Assembly: GCA_964370545.1 (NCBI GenBank)
Contig: CAYJJQ010000007.1
Coordinates: 1 to 39,901 of the forward strand
Source: CAKOSP01 sp964370545
GTDB taxonomy: Bacteria > Bacillota_I > Bacilli_A > RF39 > UBA660
Direction of reading: 5' to 3'
DNA length: 39,901 nucleotides
Positions 8,168 through 16,706 of this stretch are shown here, piece by piece. How positions within the stretch are numbered: position 1 is the stretch's first letter; every line of letters begins with the position of its first letter. Made by a program: the position numbers and the translations under genes. The notes under the pieces were generated by a model. It was not told the DNA's origin. It saw only the letters and a list, made by a program, of their open reading frames with translations, and ran no database searches.

Positions 8168-8437
8168 ATGCCTAAAAATATAGAAGAACTAACAGAGTTC
8201 GAAATACTTGAAAATGACTTTAGAAAACTACTTAAAGCCGTTAGAAAGGAAAATGGATATACCCAAGAAACTCTTGCTAAAAAATGTGGTATTATTCGTG
8301 AAACTATTGCTAGAATTGAATCTGGGAAAGTATCTCCCCAACTAAACACTCTAATTAAAATGCTTGCTCCTATTGGTTATAAAATAGATATAACTAAGAT
8401 TGAAGTACCTGAAGAGGATTCTAATAATAATTTATAA
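8168..8437 (+). CDS. Small XRE-family helix-turn-helix regulator
   Basis: An 89-aa one-domain DNA-binding protein. The HTH is clear: RKENGYTQETLAKKCGIIR (about 30-48) and ETIARIESGKVSPQLNTLIKML, followed by a short IGYKIDITK strand. The N-terminal ELTEFEILENDFRKLLKAVR helix is reminiscent of HigA-type antitoxins, but no toxin-like gene lies beside it. ATG at 8168 is preferred over an upstream TTG (8138) because GGAGGG sits six bases before it and the TTG would fall inside the promoter. It is one of few plus-strand genes; its target may be the divergent rmuC promoter, by proximity only. Confidence 0.88.
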   Translation: MPKNIEELTEFEILENDFRKLLKAVRKENGYTQETLAKKCGIIRETIARIESGKVSPQLNTLIKMLAPIGYKIDITKIEVPEEDSNNNL

Positions 8438-8442
8438 CAAGT

Positions 8443-8468
8443 AAAAATGCACTTATGTGCATTTTTTT
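8443..8468. terminator. Bidirectional terminator between the XRE gene and the LtaS-like gene
   Basis: AAAAATGCAC/GTGCATTTTT (8443-8452, 8457-8466) with a TTAT loop and T runs on either strand. It serves the two convergent genes and touches the stop codon of the LtaS-like gene. Confidence 0.88.
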
Positions 8469-10383
8469 ATGGTATTAAACTATAATAATCATATTTCATT
8501 ATCATACCACTAATATTAATTTTACTACGAACTATTTGATTCATTTGAGTTACATAATCTTCTGGTATTTCTTTACCTTCTACTGGAATAAATGTATTAG
8601 TAGAACTAAAATAGCTTCCATAATCTGATACCCATGATTTATCACTAAACATAGCAAGACCTGGAGTACTTGATAGTATATCTTTACCAATAATTAATCT
8701 AGAATCGTATGGTAAACCAAATAAATTATATATTGTTGGTAAGATATCTATTTGACTTCCTATTTTATCAACTTTTATACTATTCATTTCACTATTCCAA
8801 ATAGCTAAGTTGCTTCTATTAACTTCTATAGTTTTATCTTTAGTATAGTTACTTGCTTCATTTATTTCATCTAATGATAAAGTATAAGGATAATGATCAC
8901 CCGCAAACATTATTACTGTATCTTCAAGCTTACCTGCTTCCGTTAAATCAGATATTAATTTCTCAAGTGCTCTATCAAATTCTATTTGAGTAGCAAGATA
9001 AGATCTAATACCAGAGCTATAAGTATCTGGAACTAAAGATAAATATTTATTTGCAAATTCTGCACCTGTTACATATGGACTATGACCTGATACTGATGCA
9101 TAAAATACCATAAATGGTTCTTCATCATTTACAAAATCATTTGTTGTTACATCTATCATTTCTACATCACTTTGAAGCCAAGAACAACTCATTAACTTTT
9201 CTAGGCCATTATAGCATCCCATATAATTATCAAATCCTAAAGATGGTAAATATTTATGTCTATTTTGAAAAGTATAAGTATTATTGTGATAAGCATATGT
9301 ATTATATCCGGCTTCTTCAAACATTGTTGATAAGCCATATATAAATTCATTATTTCCTGCTTTAAATTTTTCTAAAAAAGTATCTCCTGGATATATTCCT
9401 GTTAATAATTGAAACTCTCCACCTATAGTACTATATATTGTAGGAGAATAAAAATTTTCAAATACAAACCCTTCATTAATTAATTTATATAATGTTGGTG
9501 TTCTAACTGGATCAACTGCAATATCAGAAAAACTCTCTGCCATTATATATACCAAGTTTTTACCTTCAAAATAACTAGTATATTCATTTTGATAAGTTCC
9601 TGTTTCAGCAGCAAAATATGCTGTCATATCATTTATATTTTGAGTTTTACTACTAATACTACTAAAATCAATATCTAAATTATTAAGCTCATATGTAATG
9701 TCACCAGGATTCTCTGGATTAGTTAAACTAGGATTACCAGGTGTAAGAACTATATTTTCTTCAAATGAAATAACTGTTTTAATTATATCTTGGTGAAGAG
9801 TACTTAAAATCCCCATTTTATTTACAGATAATGGTATATCATAATAGTCATAATATATACTATATGCTGAATAATCTTCATCTTTATTTATTAGTAATCC
9901 TAAACTAAATATTCCGTATGTAATAAGTATAAAAAATGGAATAATAATTTTATTTTTTTTAGTAAATTCTCCAAATACTATTTTCTTTCTAAAAATAACA
10001 ATTAAAATTGGTGGTATAAAGAAAATAATTATATAAAGTAAGTTCTGCCATACTATTCTAGGTATTTCAGCTGCAAATCCAACTACTTGATCGGTGGCAC
10101 TTAAAGATAATATAGAATAGTATACTTTATATACTTTGTATACACAAAATTGAAGAGCAAAATAAAAACTGGTAATAAATGAAATAGTAATTAAAACTAT
10201 TTTATTTGCTTTTTGTTTTAGAAATATACTAATACTAAACATTATAGTTGCTATAAATAATGCATATAACGTTGTATATAAACTTTCTAAAAGTAAAAAT
10301 TCTTTATATGTAAGAACTTTAAAAATTAACTCTAAAAATAAATATAAACCAATATAAATATATAAACTCAAATACTTTTTCAT
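8467..10383 (-). CDS. LtaS-type membrane sulfatase-fold enzyme (lipoteichoic acid synthase family)
   Basis: A 638-aa polyglycerol-phosphate-transferase-like enzyme. Five hydrophobic segments lie in about residues 5-165, then a linker and an extracellular alkaline-phosphatase/sulfatase domain from about 272. Metal and catalytic residues of LtaS are recognisable: E283 in MAESF, T319 in the YSTIGGEF segment (the nucleophile position), and the later AGDHYP motif. These enzymes move glycerol phosphate from phosphatidylglycerol onto a growing teichoic-acid-like chain outside the membrane; related enzymes modify other glycans. ATG at 10383 is chosen over an in-frame GTG four codons upstream because TGAGGT sits five bases before it. 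It is transcribed alone. Confidence 0.9.
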   Translation of the reverse strand: MKKYLSLYIYIGLYLFLELIFKVLTYKEFLLLESLYTTLYALFIATIMFSISIFLKQKANKIVLITISFITSFYFALQFCVYKVYKVYYSILSLSATDQVVGFAAEIPRIVWQNLLYIIIFFIPPILIVIFRKKIVFGEFTKKNKIIIPFFILITYGIFSLGLLINKDEDYSAYSIYYDYYDIPLSVNKMGILSTLHQDIIKTVISFEENIVLTPGNPSLTNPENPGDITYELNNLDIDFSSISSKTQNINDMTAYFAAETGTYQNEYTSYFEGKNLVYIMAESFSDIAVDPVRTPTLYKLINEGFVFENFYSPTIYSTIGGEFQLLTGIYPGDTFLEKFKAGNNEFIYGLSTMFEEAGYNTYAYHNNTYTFQNRHKYLPSLGFDNYMGCYNGLEKLMSCSWLQSDVEMIDVTTNDFVNDEEPFMVFYASVSGHSPYVTGAEFANKYLSLVPDTYSSGIRSYLATQIEFDRALEKLISDLTEAGKLEDTVIMFAGDHYPYTLSLDEINEASNYTKDKTIEVNRSNLAIWNSEMNSIKVDKIGSQIDILPTIYNLFGLPYDSRLIIGKDILSSTPGLAMFSDKSWVSDYGSYFSSTNTFIPVEGKEIPEDYVTQMNQIVRSKINISGMIMKYDYYSLIP

Positions 10384-10399
10384 TGTGTACCTCACTAAA

Positions 10400-10408
10400 A
10401 TTATAACA
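10400..10408 (-). promoter_or_regulatory. Promoter of the LtaS-like gene
   Basis: TGTTATAAT on the minus strand (-10 at 10405-10400), about 17 bases before the ATG and directly after the upstream terminator. Confidence 0.5.
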
Positions 10409-10418
10409 TAATAAATAT

Positions 10419-10450
10419 AAAAAAAGAAGAGTTCGCGAACACTTCTTTTA
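10419..10450 (-). terminator. Terminator downstream of the YihY gene
   Basis: AAAAGAAG-A-GTTCGCGAAC-A-CTTCTTTT hairpin (about 10423-10449) followed by a T run on the minus strand. It lies about 95 bases past the YihY stop; the interval between has no recognisable gene. Confidence 0.8.
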
Positions 10451-10541
10451 GATAATACTTTCTAATAATATTTTAATAAAATTAACCATCATATTAGAAA
10501 AAAATAGCGTACTAAGTATTACCCGTGTACACTATATATTA

Positions 10542-11402
10542 TTATTTTTTTTCTAAATTTGATACATCTTTTTCTATAACTATTTCTTCCTCTTTATGGT
10601 AATTCAGTGCTAAACCTACAGTAAATATATATGCTAAGAAGTAAAACCATAACATTAAAATTACTATGTTTGCTAAATTACCATATAAAGCTCCAAAGTC
10701 TGCTATGTTATTTATATAATAAGAATATAAATATGTAATAAGCATCCAGCATATAGAAGTAAATACAGCACCAAAATTAACCATACTGCTTTTAATTTTT
10801 TTATCAGGAGCCATTGTATATATTAATTTCATAAATAAAAATAACATAAACCATAATATAGGTCCTTGCAGCATTGTAATAATACTACTTATCCGATTTA
10901 TAATACTATCATTAACTGTTGAGTCTCTAAGTATAGATAGTATCATATCACCAAACATTGGAATAAGTAACATAAGTATAAATACGAATAACAAAATAAT
11001 AATTATAATAAAAGATTTTATTTTTCTATTAAAATAACTATCATTTTTTATTCCGTAGATAGCATTTGATGTAACTATAATACTAGATGCTCCATTACTT
11101 GCAATATAATATGCAAGAACTATTACTATGAATATTGGAATTGTTCCTATACCGTTATGAGAATCAATAGATAGTAATAAACTAGCTATATCTTCAGAAA
11201 AGGCATCTGCTAAAAAATTAAAGATTGTATCTGTAGATAAATTCAAGAATGATGCCCCCATTGTTATAAGTGTAACAGTTGGGATTACTGCTAAAACAAA
11301 AAAATAAGCTAATTGGCCAGGAAGCACTAGCATTTCTGGCCTATTTATAACTTTTAAAAAATCTTTAATAAATCTTTTTGTTTTTGTTTTTACTTTACTC
11401 AT
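10542..11402 (-). CDS. YihY/BrkB-family membrane protein
   Basis: A 286-aa integral membrane protein of the YihY/UPF0761 (formerly BrkB or RNase BN) family. About six hydrophobic segments are visible. Family hallmarks are present: AYFFVLAVIPTVTLI (about 27-41), ASNGASSIIVTSNAIYG (about 103-119) and the last helices with GALYGNLANIVILMLWFYF (about 239-257). Molecular function is not established for the family. The ATG overlaps the end of the GGDEF-like gene by eight bases, so the genes are translationally coupled. Confidence 0.9.
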   Translation of the reverse strand: MSKVKTKTKRFIKDFLKVINRPEMLVLPGQLAYFFVLAVIPTVTLITMGASFLNLSTDTIFNFLADAFSEDIASLLLSIDSHNGIGTIPIFIVIVLAYYIASNGASSIIVTSNAIYGIKNDSYFNRKIKSFIIIIILLFVFILMLLIPMFGDMILSILRDSTVNDSIINRISSIITMLQGPILWFMLFLFMKLIYTMAPDKKIKSSMVNFGAVFTSICWMLITYLYSYYINNIADFGALYGNLANIVILMLWFYFLAYIFTVGLALNYHKEEEIVIEKDVSNLEKK

Positions 11403-13404
11403 CTTTCTTTTTACTCTTCATATCTATTGATGCTTCATTTAAGCAATCTTCTATTGATTTTAAATTATCAAGTATCATACTATATCCAAATTTAACACCG
11501 TTATCATATGGTAATTTAGAAGTTTCTTTATTAAGTTTGTGTATATAATTAGTTACTTGTTTTTGATTATAACCTATTAAATATATTACAAACTCATTAC
11601 CATCAGTTCTCATTACTTCACTATTATCTAATTGTGTTTTAATTAGTATATTAGCAAATGATTTAATTTGTCTATCACCTTCATTGTAACCATATTGATC
11701 ATTAAGTTTTTGAATAGCATTTAAATCAATTACAATAATAGTTTGAGGATAAATTGTATTTTTATTCCACGCATCTAAACACTCATTTAAATAATTTCTG
11801 TTTTTAAGAGATGTTAATTGATCAATAAATTTTAGTTTGTCATCTTTTTTTATTTTAACTGCAATTTGAATTTTTCTTGTTTTTCTAATTGCATATATAA
11901 CAATTAATACTCCTAAAATAACTAATAAAATTATATATCTAGCGATTGTTGATATAAGATTACCAGATTTAACAGTTTCAATATGATTATTTATTCCTTT
12001 ATTTATAATAACTTCTTCACTAGTTACTTTTAAATAAGCATTTAATATATTATTTAATATTACATTGTTATTAACTTTGTATTCAATTTCAGTAGTTATT
12101 TGATCATTATATCTACTAGTATAATTATTAAGTTTACTTGATGAATAATAATTAAATGCATTAGTATCTAAAATAATAATTTCATTTTTTTTATTTAAAT
12201 CAAATAATTCATCTTCATTTTCATAAGTTTTAACAGTTACTCCATTTATATTATTTACTAAATCAAATAACTTAGTGTTAGCCTCTACATATACAGTTTG
12301 ATTAATTAAACCATTAATAGTATTAATTACTATATCATTTTCTATATTTGCAACAATACTATAATTAATATCAAAACCATCAGTAGTCATTAAATAATCA
12401 TTATTTAAGTTATATTTATTTAAATAAACATCTATTTCTTTATCGGTAACACCCTTTTTAAAATCATCATAATTATTATATTTATTAAAATTAAATTCAA
12501 CATTAGTAAAATCACTAAATTCTTTTAATAAAACTGCTGATATTCCACCAAATTCTCCTGCTTTTAACACTTCATATGGGGAATTTTCTATAAATCCATA
12601 GTCATAAACGACGCTAGTTAAATCTGCTATTTCTGATTCACTTATATTAAGAGAATTAACATATACTGCAAATTCATTATCTTTAATAGATTCATATAAA
12701 TTTATATTCCATTTATCATAATAAAATTTACTTAATATATCTCCTAAAATACTTCCATCATTATTAAGTACATAATAATAATTTATATCATTTAGATGCA
12801 TTACTACTTCATAGTTATTTCTTATAATATCTTCTAAGTATAAATTAGTAGGAACAATAATATAAGTTACAGTTACATTTAGAGCAGCTAATAATTCTTC
12901 TTTAGTAGCAAACTCCATATATGTAACGTTAGTTAATTTAGAAGAAATTAACTGTTTATCACTTGATAAAATACCAATTGTTAAACCTTCTATATCCTTA
13001 TAAGAGTTTAAATTTTGTTTGCTTGTTCCTATTAATGCATAATGATCTTTATAAAAAACAACATCATTTTCTGCTAATTCTTTTTTAATACTAAGAGATA
13101 ACGTTGTTAAAGGCGAATCATAGTTAGTAGTTACTGGATTCATAGTTAATCCATACTCTTCTTCAAATGATTCTAAGAAGTCATAAAACACCCCTTCTCC
13201 TTCATGTCCAAATATATTTGCATTGTTAACTACATTAATACTATTAATTGTAGTAATATTTTCATCAATCCAATTACGTTCTTCTACTGTAAGTGCATAC
13301 TCATTTGAAAATATAAAGTATACAGCTAATCCAATTGCAATAACTATTACTACAGCTATACTTATTAATAAAATTTTCTTATTTTTCTTAAAAAACTCTT
13401 TCAT
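11395..13404 (-). CDS. Membrane receptor with tandem solute-binding-like domains and degenerate GGDEF domain
   Basis: A 669-aa protein. A first membrane helix lies at about 11-32. The extracellular part (about 45-480) looks like two periplasmic-binding-protein-like halves (SPYEVLKAGEFGGISAVLLKEF near 275-297 is typical of SBP type 3). A second membrane helix lies at about 484-507, then a cytoplasmic GGDEF-type domain: DQLTSLKNRNYL (528-539), DLNAIQKLNDQYGYNEGD (560-577) and RTDGNEF (599-605). The signature DGNEF differs from GGDEF at two places, so diguanylate cyclase activity is doubtful; nucleotide sensing is possible. It starts by TAATG overlap with the upstream gene. Confidence 0.82.
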   Translation of the reverse strand: MKEFFKKNKKILLISIAVVIVIAIGLAVYFIFSNEYALTVEERNWIDENITTINSINVVNNANIFGHEGEGVFYDFLESFEEEYGLTMNPVTTNYDSPLTTLSLSIKKELAENDVVFYKDHYALIGTSKQNLNSYKDIEGLTIGILSSDKQLISSKLTNVTYMEFATKEELLAALNVTVTYIIVPTNLYLEDIIRNNYEVVMHLNDINYYYVLNNDGSILGDILSKFYYDKWNINLYESIKDNEFAVYVNSLNISESEIADLTSVVYDYGFIENSPYEVLKAGEFGGISAVLLKEFSDFTNVEFNFNKYNNYDDFKKGVTDKEIDVYLNKYNLNNDYLMTTDGFDINYSIVANIENDIVINTINGLINQTVYVEANTKLFDLVNNINGVTVKTYENEDELFDLNKKNEIIILDTNAFNYYSSSKLNNYTSRYNDQITTEIEYKVNNNVILNNILNAYLKVTSEEVIINKGINNHIETVKSGNLISTIARYIILLVILGVLIVIYAIRKTRKIQIAVKIKKDDKLKFIDQLTSLKNRNYLNECLDAWNKNTIYPQTIIVIDLNAIQKLNDQYGYNEGDRQIKSFANILIKTQLDNSEVMRTDGNEFVIYLIGYNQKQVTNYIHKLNKETSKLPYDNGVKFGYSMILDNLKSIEDCLNEASIDMKSKKKDE

Positions 13405-13895
13405 TACTCTTCATCCTCTTCAGGGGGCGTATTTACATTCCATGAAGTTACTCCTGCTGATACATTTCTAGCTCCCATTAATATAAAACCTTCTTCATCT
13501 TCAGTAGCATCTTTTTTTACAGTAAAATTAATATCATAAAATGCTATGTAATCTGAATCTAAGCTATCAATACTAACTTCAGCAGTACTTTGTGCTGTTT
13601 CTAAATCTACTTTCTCATTGTAAATTATAGTTATATATAATACTTTACCTTGATTTTTAAAAGTTACATCTTTTACATCTTCATTTTCCTTTAAAGTATT
13701 AATATAACTATTTTTTATTTCTTCAGTAATAGGATAATTCTCAATTCCCTCTAATCTATCACCATATTCAGAACCAGAACCTCCAAAGAAATATGTTAAT
13801 GCTACTACACAGATAGCTATAAAACATATAATTAAAATTGCTATTAACATAATTACTACTTTATTATCTTTCCATAAATTAATTATCTTTTTCAC
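13404..13895 (-). CDS. Small membrane-anchored protein, unknown
   Basis: A 163-aa protein with a membrane helix at about 14-37 and an extracellular alpha/beta domain of about 120 residues (NSYINTLKENEDVKDVTF, ITIIYNEKVDLETAQSTAEVSI) ending in an acidic tail (PPEEDEE). The pattern of a short domain with one helix and strands around VKDVTFKNQGKVLYITI could be a small binding domain; no family is recognised. GTG at 13895 is preferred to GTG at 13904, because the ribosome site AGGTGA overlaps the latter and is five bases from the former. It heads the operon with the GGDEF-like receptor and YihY and overlaps the receptor start by one base, so a role as partner of that receptor is plausible. Confidence 0.75.
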   Translation of the reverse strand: MKKIINLWKDNKVVIMLIAILIICFIAICVVALTYFFGGSGSEYGDRLEGIENYPITEEIKNSYINTLKENEDVKDVTFKNQGKVLYITIIYNEKVDLETAQSTAEVSIDSLDSDYIAFYDINFTVKKDATEDEEGFILMGARNVSAGVTSWNVNTPPEEDEE

Positions 13896-13913
13896 TTTTT
13901 TCACCTACTATTA

Positions 13914-13942
13914 ATTATACTATAAAGTTACTCTTCTTTCAA
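13914..13942 (-). promoter_or_regulatory. Promoter of the receptor/YihY operon
   Basis: Minus strand TTGAAA (13942-13937), 17-base spacer, TATAAT (13919-13914), just after the terminator of the upstream gene. Confidence 0.75.
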
Positions 13943-13944
13943 TT

Positions 13945-13969
13945 AAAAATAGTGATATAATCACTATTT
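13945..13969 (-). terminator. Terminator of the 285-aa membrane protein gene
   Basis: AAATAGTGAT/ATCACTATTT (13947-13956, 13960-13969) with a three-base loop, followed on the minus strand by a short T-rich tail. It includes part of the stop codon of the gene it ends. Confidence 0.75.
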
Positions 13970-14825
13970 ATTCTTCAGTACTATTTACTTTTATAGTTGA
14001 TTGCCAGTAATATGTTCCATCTTCATTTACCGAATAAGTATGTTTAAATAAGTTAAATCTATTTGAATATGTACTATATATTTCATCAGTTATATTATTA
14101 GAGTGACTAGAAAATGTAATGTTATTTTCTATTGTCATTCCTATAGTTGGAAGTAAACTTAAACTAGATATACTAACATCATACATATTATCTACTAGAG
14201 TAACAGTTGAGTTTATTAAAAAACCAGTTCTTTCATAAACATATAAATTTTTTTCATCTAATTTAATTGACTCTATTTTAGATACCTTTTCATTTATCAT
14301 ACTATTTTCAGTTATTAATTCTTTACAAAAATAATAATCTCCATTTATTATACAAGTATTATTTACATCATTATTAATATTAAAATTTGAATGAACTACA
14401 GTTTTGCCATACATAGTCATAAGAATTTCATTTATTTTGTTAATACTTATACTAAAACAGTTATAAGAACTTTCTAAACTACAATTAGTAGCTAAAAAAT
14501 TAATATATTCAGTAGATGTGTTGGTTTCTAGGAGTTCATTATCTCTAATATATTTTAAAGCATAATTTTGATATATATCAGCCGTTAAATTAGTAAACTT
14601 AACTTCGTTTACATCGTATGCACTTTTAGATTCAATTACATATGGTACATAATCAACTACTTTAGCTGCAATTACATTTAAGTTAGTCTCACTATTTTTA
14701 TCTGATACCATTTGAATTTTATGAGGCGGCACTATATAAACATAATAAAATGTATAACCTCCTGCATATAGCACAAGAGCAGCTACTAAAATTGTTAAAA
14801 CTATTTTGACTACTTTATTTTCCAT
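13968..14825 (-). CDS. Membrane-anchored exported protein, unknown
   Basis: A 285-aa protein with an N-terminal membrane helix (about 6-28) and a large extracellular domain. Four cysteines (in NCSLESSYNC, NTCI and YYFCKE) might form disulfides outside the cell. No family is recognised; the T/N/S-rich beta pattern toward the C-terminus is like many exported domains of this region. ATG at 14825 is chosen over upstream in-frame codons because AAGGGA lies before it and the upstream region is the promoter. It sits directly behind spoVAE but has its own promoter and terminator, so a sporulation role is only a guess from position. Confidence 0.75.
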   Translation of the reverse strand: MENKVVKIVLTILVAALVLYAGGYTFYYVYIVPPHKIQMVSDKNSETNLNVIAAKVVDYVPYVIESKSAYDVNEVKFTNLTADIYQNYALKYIRDNELLETNTSTEYINFLATNCSLESSYNCFSISINKINEILMTMYGKTVVHSNFNINNDVNNTCIINGDYYFCKELITENSMINEKVSKIESIKLDEKNLYVYERTGFLINSTVTLVDNMYDVSISSLSLLPTIGMTIENNITFSSHSNNITDEIYSTYSNRFNLFKHTYSVNEDGTYYWQSTIKVNSTEE

Positions 14826-14852
14826 TATTAATCCCTTTTCTATCATAACTAA

Positions 14853-14881
14853 ATTATATAACACCTACTCTTTTTTGTAAA
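14853..14881 (-). promoter_or_regulatory. Promoter of the 285-aa membrane protein gene
   Basis: Minus strand TTTACA (14881-14876), 17-base spacer, TATAAT (14858-14853), about 28 bases before the ATG. Confidence 0.65.
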
Positions 14882-14908
14882 TATAAATAACTTAGTTTAC
14901 TAGATAAG

Positions 14909-15259
14909 TTAACTTTTAGGTTTAAAAATAAGTGCTAGAACAAAAGCAAAAACTATAGCAGATACTATGGCTGCAGATGATTTTGTTAGTAAACCTGTAA
15001 ATATACCTAAAAATCCACTAGATTTATAACCAGCTAAACCACCTGCATAAAGCATATTTCCAAAATTAGATATTAATACACTAGCACCTCCACCAGCTTT
15101 TTCAATTAACATTGGATAAATATTAAAGAATGCTAAAACAGTTCCAAGAACTGTAAACATTGATGTAATGTGTCCCGGAGTTAGTTTAGTATTATCAAGT
15201 ATTATTTGAGCAATAAGGCACATAGATCCTGCAAATAAAAATGCATATATAAAGTTCAT
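14909..15259 (-). CDS. spoVAE: Stage V sporulation protein AE
   Basis: A 116-aa SpoVAE (SpoVAEb type), a subunit of the inner-spore-membrane complex that moves dipicolinate into the forespore and out at germination. Typical sequence: CLIAQIILDNTKLTPGHITS (residues about 14-33), a VLGTVLAFFNIY segment, and GGGASVLISNFG. About four membrane helices. The TAA stop of spoVAD overlaps the ATG by one base, and its ribosome site (GGAGG) lies inside the end of spoVAD. It is the last gene of the compact spoVAC-AD-AE set; spoVAA, spoVAB, spoVAEa and spoVAF are not here. Confidence 0.95.
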   Translation of the reverse strand: MNFIYAFLFAGSMCLIAQIILDNTKLTPGHITSMFTVLGTVLAFFNIYPMLIEKAGGGASVLISNFGNMLYAGGLAGYKSSGFLGIFTGLLTKSSAAIVSAIVFAFVLALIFKPKS

Positions 15260-16233
15260 TAATTTACCTCCAAACTAACTGCATGACTAACAGCGGGTAT
15301 TGTGTTTTTTTGATTAATAATATTCGGAGAGTGAAGAGAGCCAGTTGCTAAAAGAAGTATTTTTTTATATTTATTAGTAAGTAATATTTTATTAAATAAT
15401 ACTAATGGTAGACAAACTGGCCCACTTCCTCCAGCGTATGTTTTTTGACTTTTTAAATATAACTCATTACCAGCATCTAATACTTTTTTTACATTTATGT
15501 TATATTCTAAAAGAGAATATTCTTTAAATATATTAAGGCCTATATTACCTAAATCGCCAGTTAAAATTAAATCATAATAACTAATATCTCTTTTAAGTTC
15601 GATTAAATGATCATTTAATACCTTTGCAGCAGCAGGAGCCATAACTGCTCCCATATGATTTACATCATTTACACCCATATCAACAACTGTTCCAATTGTA
15701 GCACTTTCTATTTTTAAATTGCTTTTATTTTTAGTTAATAGTGCTGCTGCTGCACCTGTTGCGGTAAAAGTGGCTGTATGAGGTTTAGTAGATCCATATT
15801 CAACTGGGTATCTAAACTGTCTTTCAGCAGTTAAATTGTGTGAGCTTACTATTGAAATAGCATTAGATAAGTTATAGTTATCTAAAATAATAGAATTAAT
15901 AAGTAATGATTCTGTAAAAGTAGAACAGGCTGAATATAAACCTAACATAGGTATTTCATAATTTCTAATGTTATAACTAGTAGCAGTTAATTGATTAAGT
16001 AAATCTCCTCCACTAATAACATCTATATCTTTGGCTACTAATTTATTATTAAATATAATATTATCTAATACTACTTGTTGCATTTTTATTTCAGCTTTTT
16101 CAAACGTTTTTTCTTTAAAATAATAATCGTCTAATGATTCATTATAGTTTTTTAGTTTACTTTCTTTTTCTAAAGGTCCTACTACTGTTGCATAATCTTT
16201 AATGTATACATTTTTAAATCTAAAACTAGCCAT
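15259..16233 (-). CDS. spoVAD: Stage V sporulation protein AD
   Basis: A 324-aa SpoVAD with a thiolase-like fold, the dipicolinate-binding component on the outer face of the spore membrane channel. Family motifs: ISGGDLLNQLTATSYNIR (about 74-91), GLYSACSTFTESLL (about 98-111), RQFRYPVEYGSTKP near 138-151, GDLGNIG. Length is close to the usual 335-340. It overlaps the spoVAC end by eight bases and the spoVAE start by one, so the three proteins are coupled. Confidence 0.96.
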   Translation of the reverse strand: MASFRFKNVYIKDYATVVGPLEKESKLKNYNESLDDYYFKEKTFEKAEIKMQQVVLDNIIFNNKLVAKDIDVISGGDLLNQLTATSYNIRNYEIPMLGLYSACSTFTESLLINSIILDNYNLSNAISIVSSHNLTAERQFRYPVEYGSTKPHTATFTATGAAAALLTKNKSNLKIESATIGTVVDMGVNDVNHMGAVMAPAAAKVLNDHLIELKRDISYYDLILTGDLGNIGLNIFKEYSLLEYNINVKKVLDAGNELYLKSQKTYAGGSGPVCLPLVLFNKILLTNKYKKILLLATGSLHSPNIINQKNTIPAVSHAVSLEVN

Positions 16234-16663
16234 ATATTATCACCTGCAATAGTACTGCAAAAAATGCAGATATAATTCCGTATAGAAGAACGGAGCCAGC
16301 TAACTTAAAAAAATTTGAACCTAAACCAGTTATAAGTCCATCTTTTTTATAATCTAGAGCAGCACTAGTAACTGAGTGAGCAAAACCTGTAGTAGGAAGT
16401 ATAAGACCACATTTGAATTTAACAAACCAATCATCTAAAAATCCTATAGCTGTAAATAGTGATCCTAAAAAGATAATTACTATTGCGCATATTATAGATG
16501 CTTTAGTTTGGGAAAATGCAAAACTAATCATTAATATTCTGATTATGAATTCTGCTAAAAAACCTATAAATCCACCTACTAAAAATGCTACAAAGGCATT
16601 TTTTAGTTTATGTTCTTTAGGTTTATACTTTTTTACTAACTCTTTATAACTTTTAAGTTCCAT
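16226..16663 (-). CDS. spoVAC: Stage V sporulation protein AC
   Basis: A 145-aa SpoVAC, the membrane channel subunit of the dipicolinate transport complex (the B. subtilis protein acts as a mechanosensitive channel). Three to four hydrophobic segments and the loop GLILPTTGFAHSVTSAALDYKKDGLITGLG (about residues 86-115), which is the family signature. The N-terminal YKELVKKYKPKEHK fits SpoVAC. The ATG has GGTGAT upstream. It follows sigF after 37 bases, and a forespore-type promoter can be drawn in that gap. Confidence 0.96.
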   Translation of the reverse strand: MELKSYKELVKKYKPKEHKLKNAFVAFLVGGFIGFLAEFIIRILMISFAFSQTKASIICAIVIIFLGSLFTAIGFLDDWFVKFKCGLILPTTGFAHSVTSAALDYKKDGLITGLGSNFFKLAGSVLLYGIISAFFAVLLQVIIYG

Positions 16664-16677
16664 TTAATCACCATTTA

Positions 16678-16706
16678 TATTATGAAATTAAAAAAAGAGA
16701 TTATAC
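16678..16706 (-). promoter_or_regulatory. Candidate forespore (sigma-F/G type) promoter of spoVAC-AD-AE
   Basis: Minus strand GTATA (16706-16702), 17 bases, CATAATA (16684-16678). The B. subtilis sigma-G consensus is about GMATR-N18-CATNMTA, and its spoVA operon uses sigma-G. The -10 is perfect; the -35 matches four of five. The start would be very close to the spoVAC ribosome site, giving a leader of about 8-10 bases. Confidence 0.4.

Noticed and set aside
8168..8437. Antitoxin of a toxin-antitoxin pair
   Set aside because: The protein resembles HigA-type regulators, but no small toxin-like gene stands on either side; the neighbours are rmuC and an LtaS-like enzyme.
10451..10541. Possible small gene or RNA between the YihY stop and its terminator
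   Set aside because: AT-rich stretch with no ribosome site, no frame of useful length and no stable fold visible by eye.
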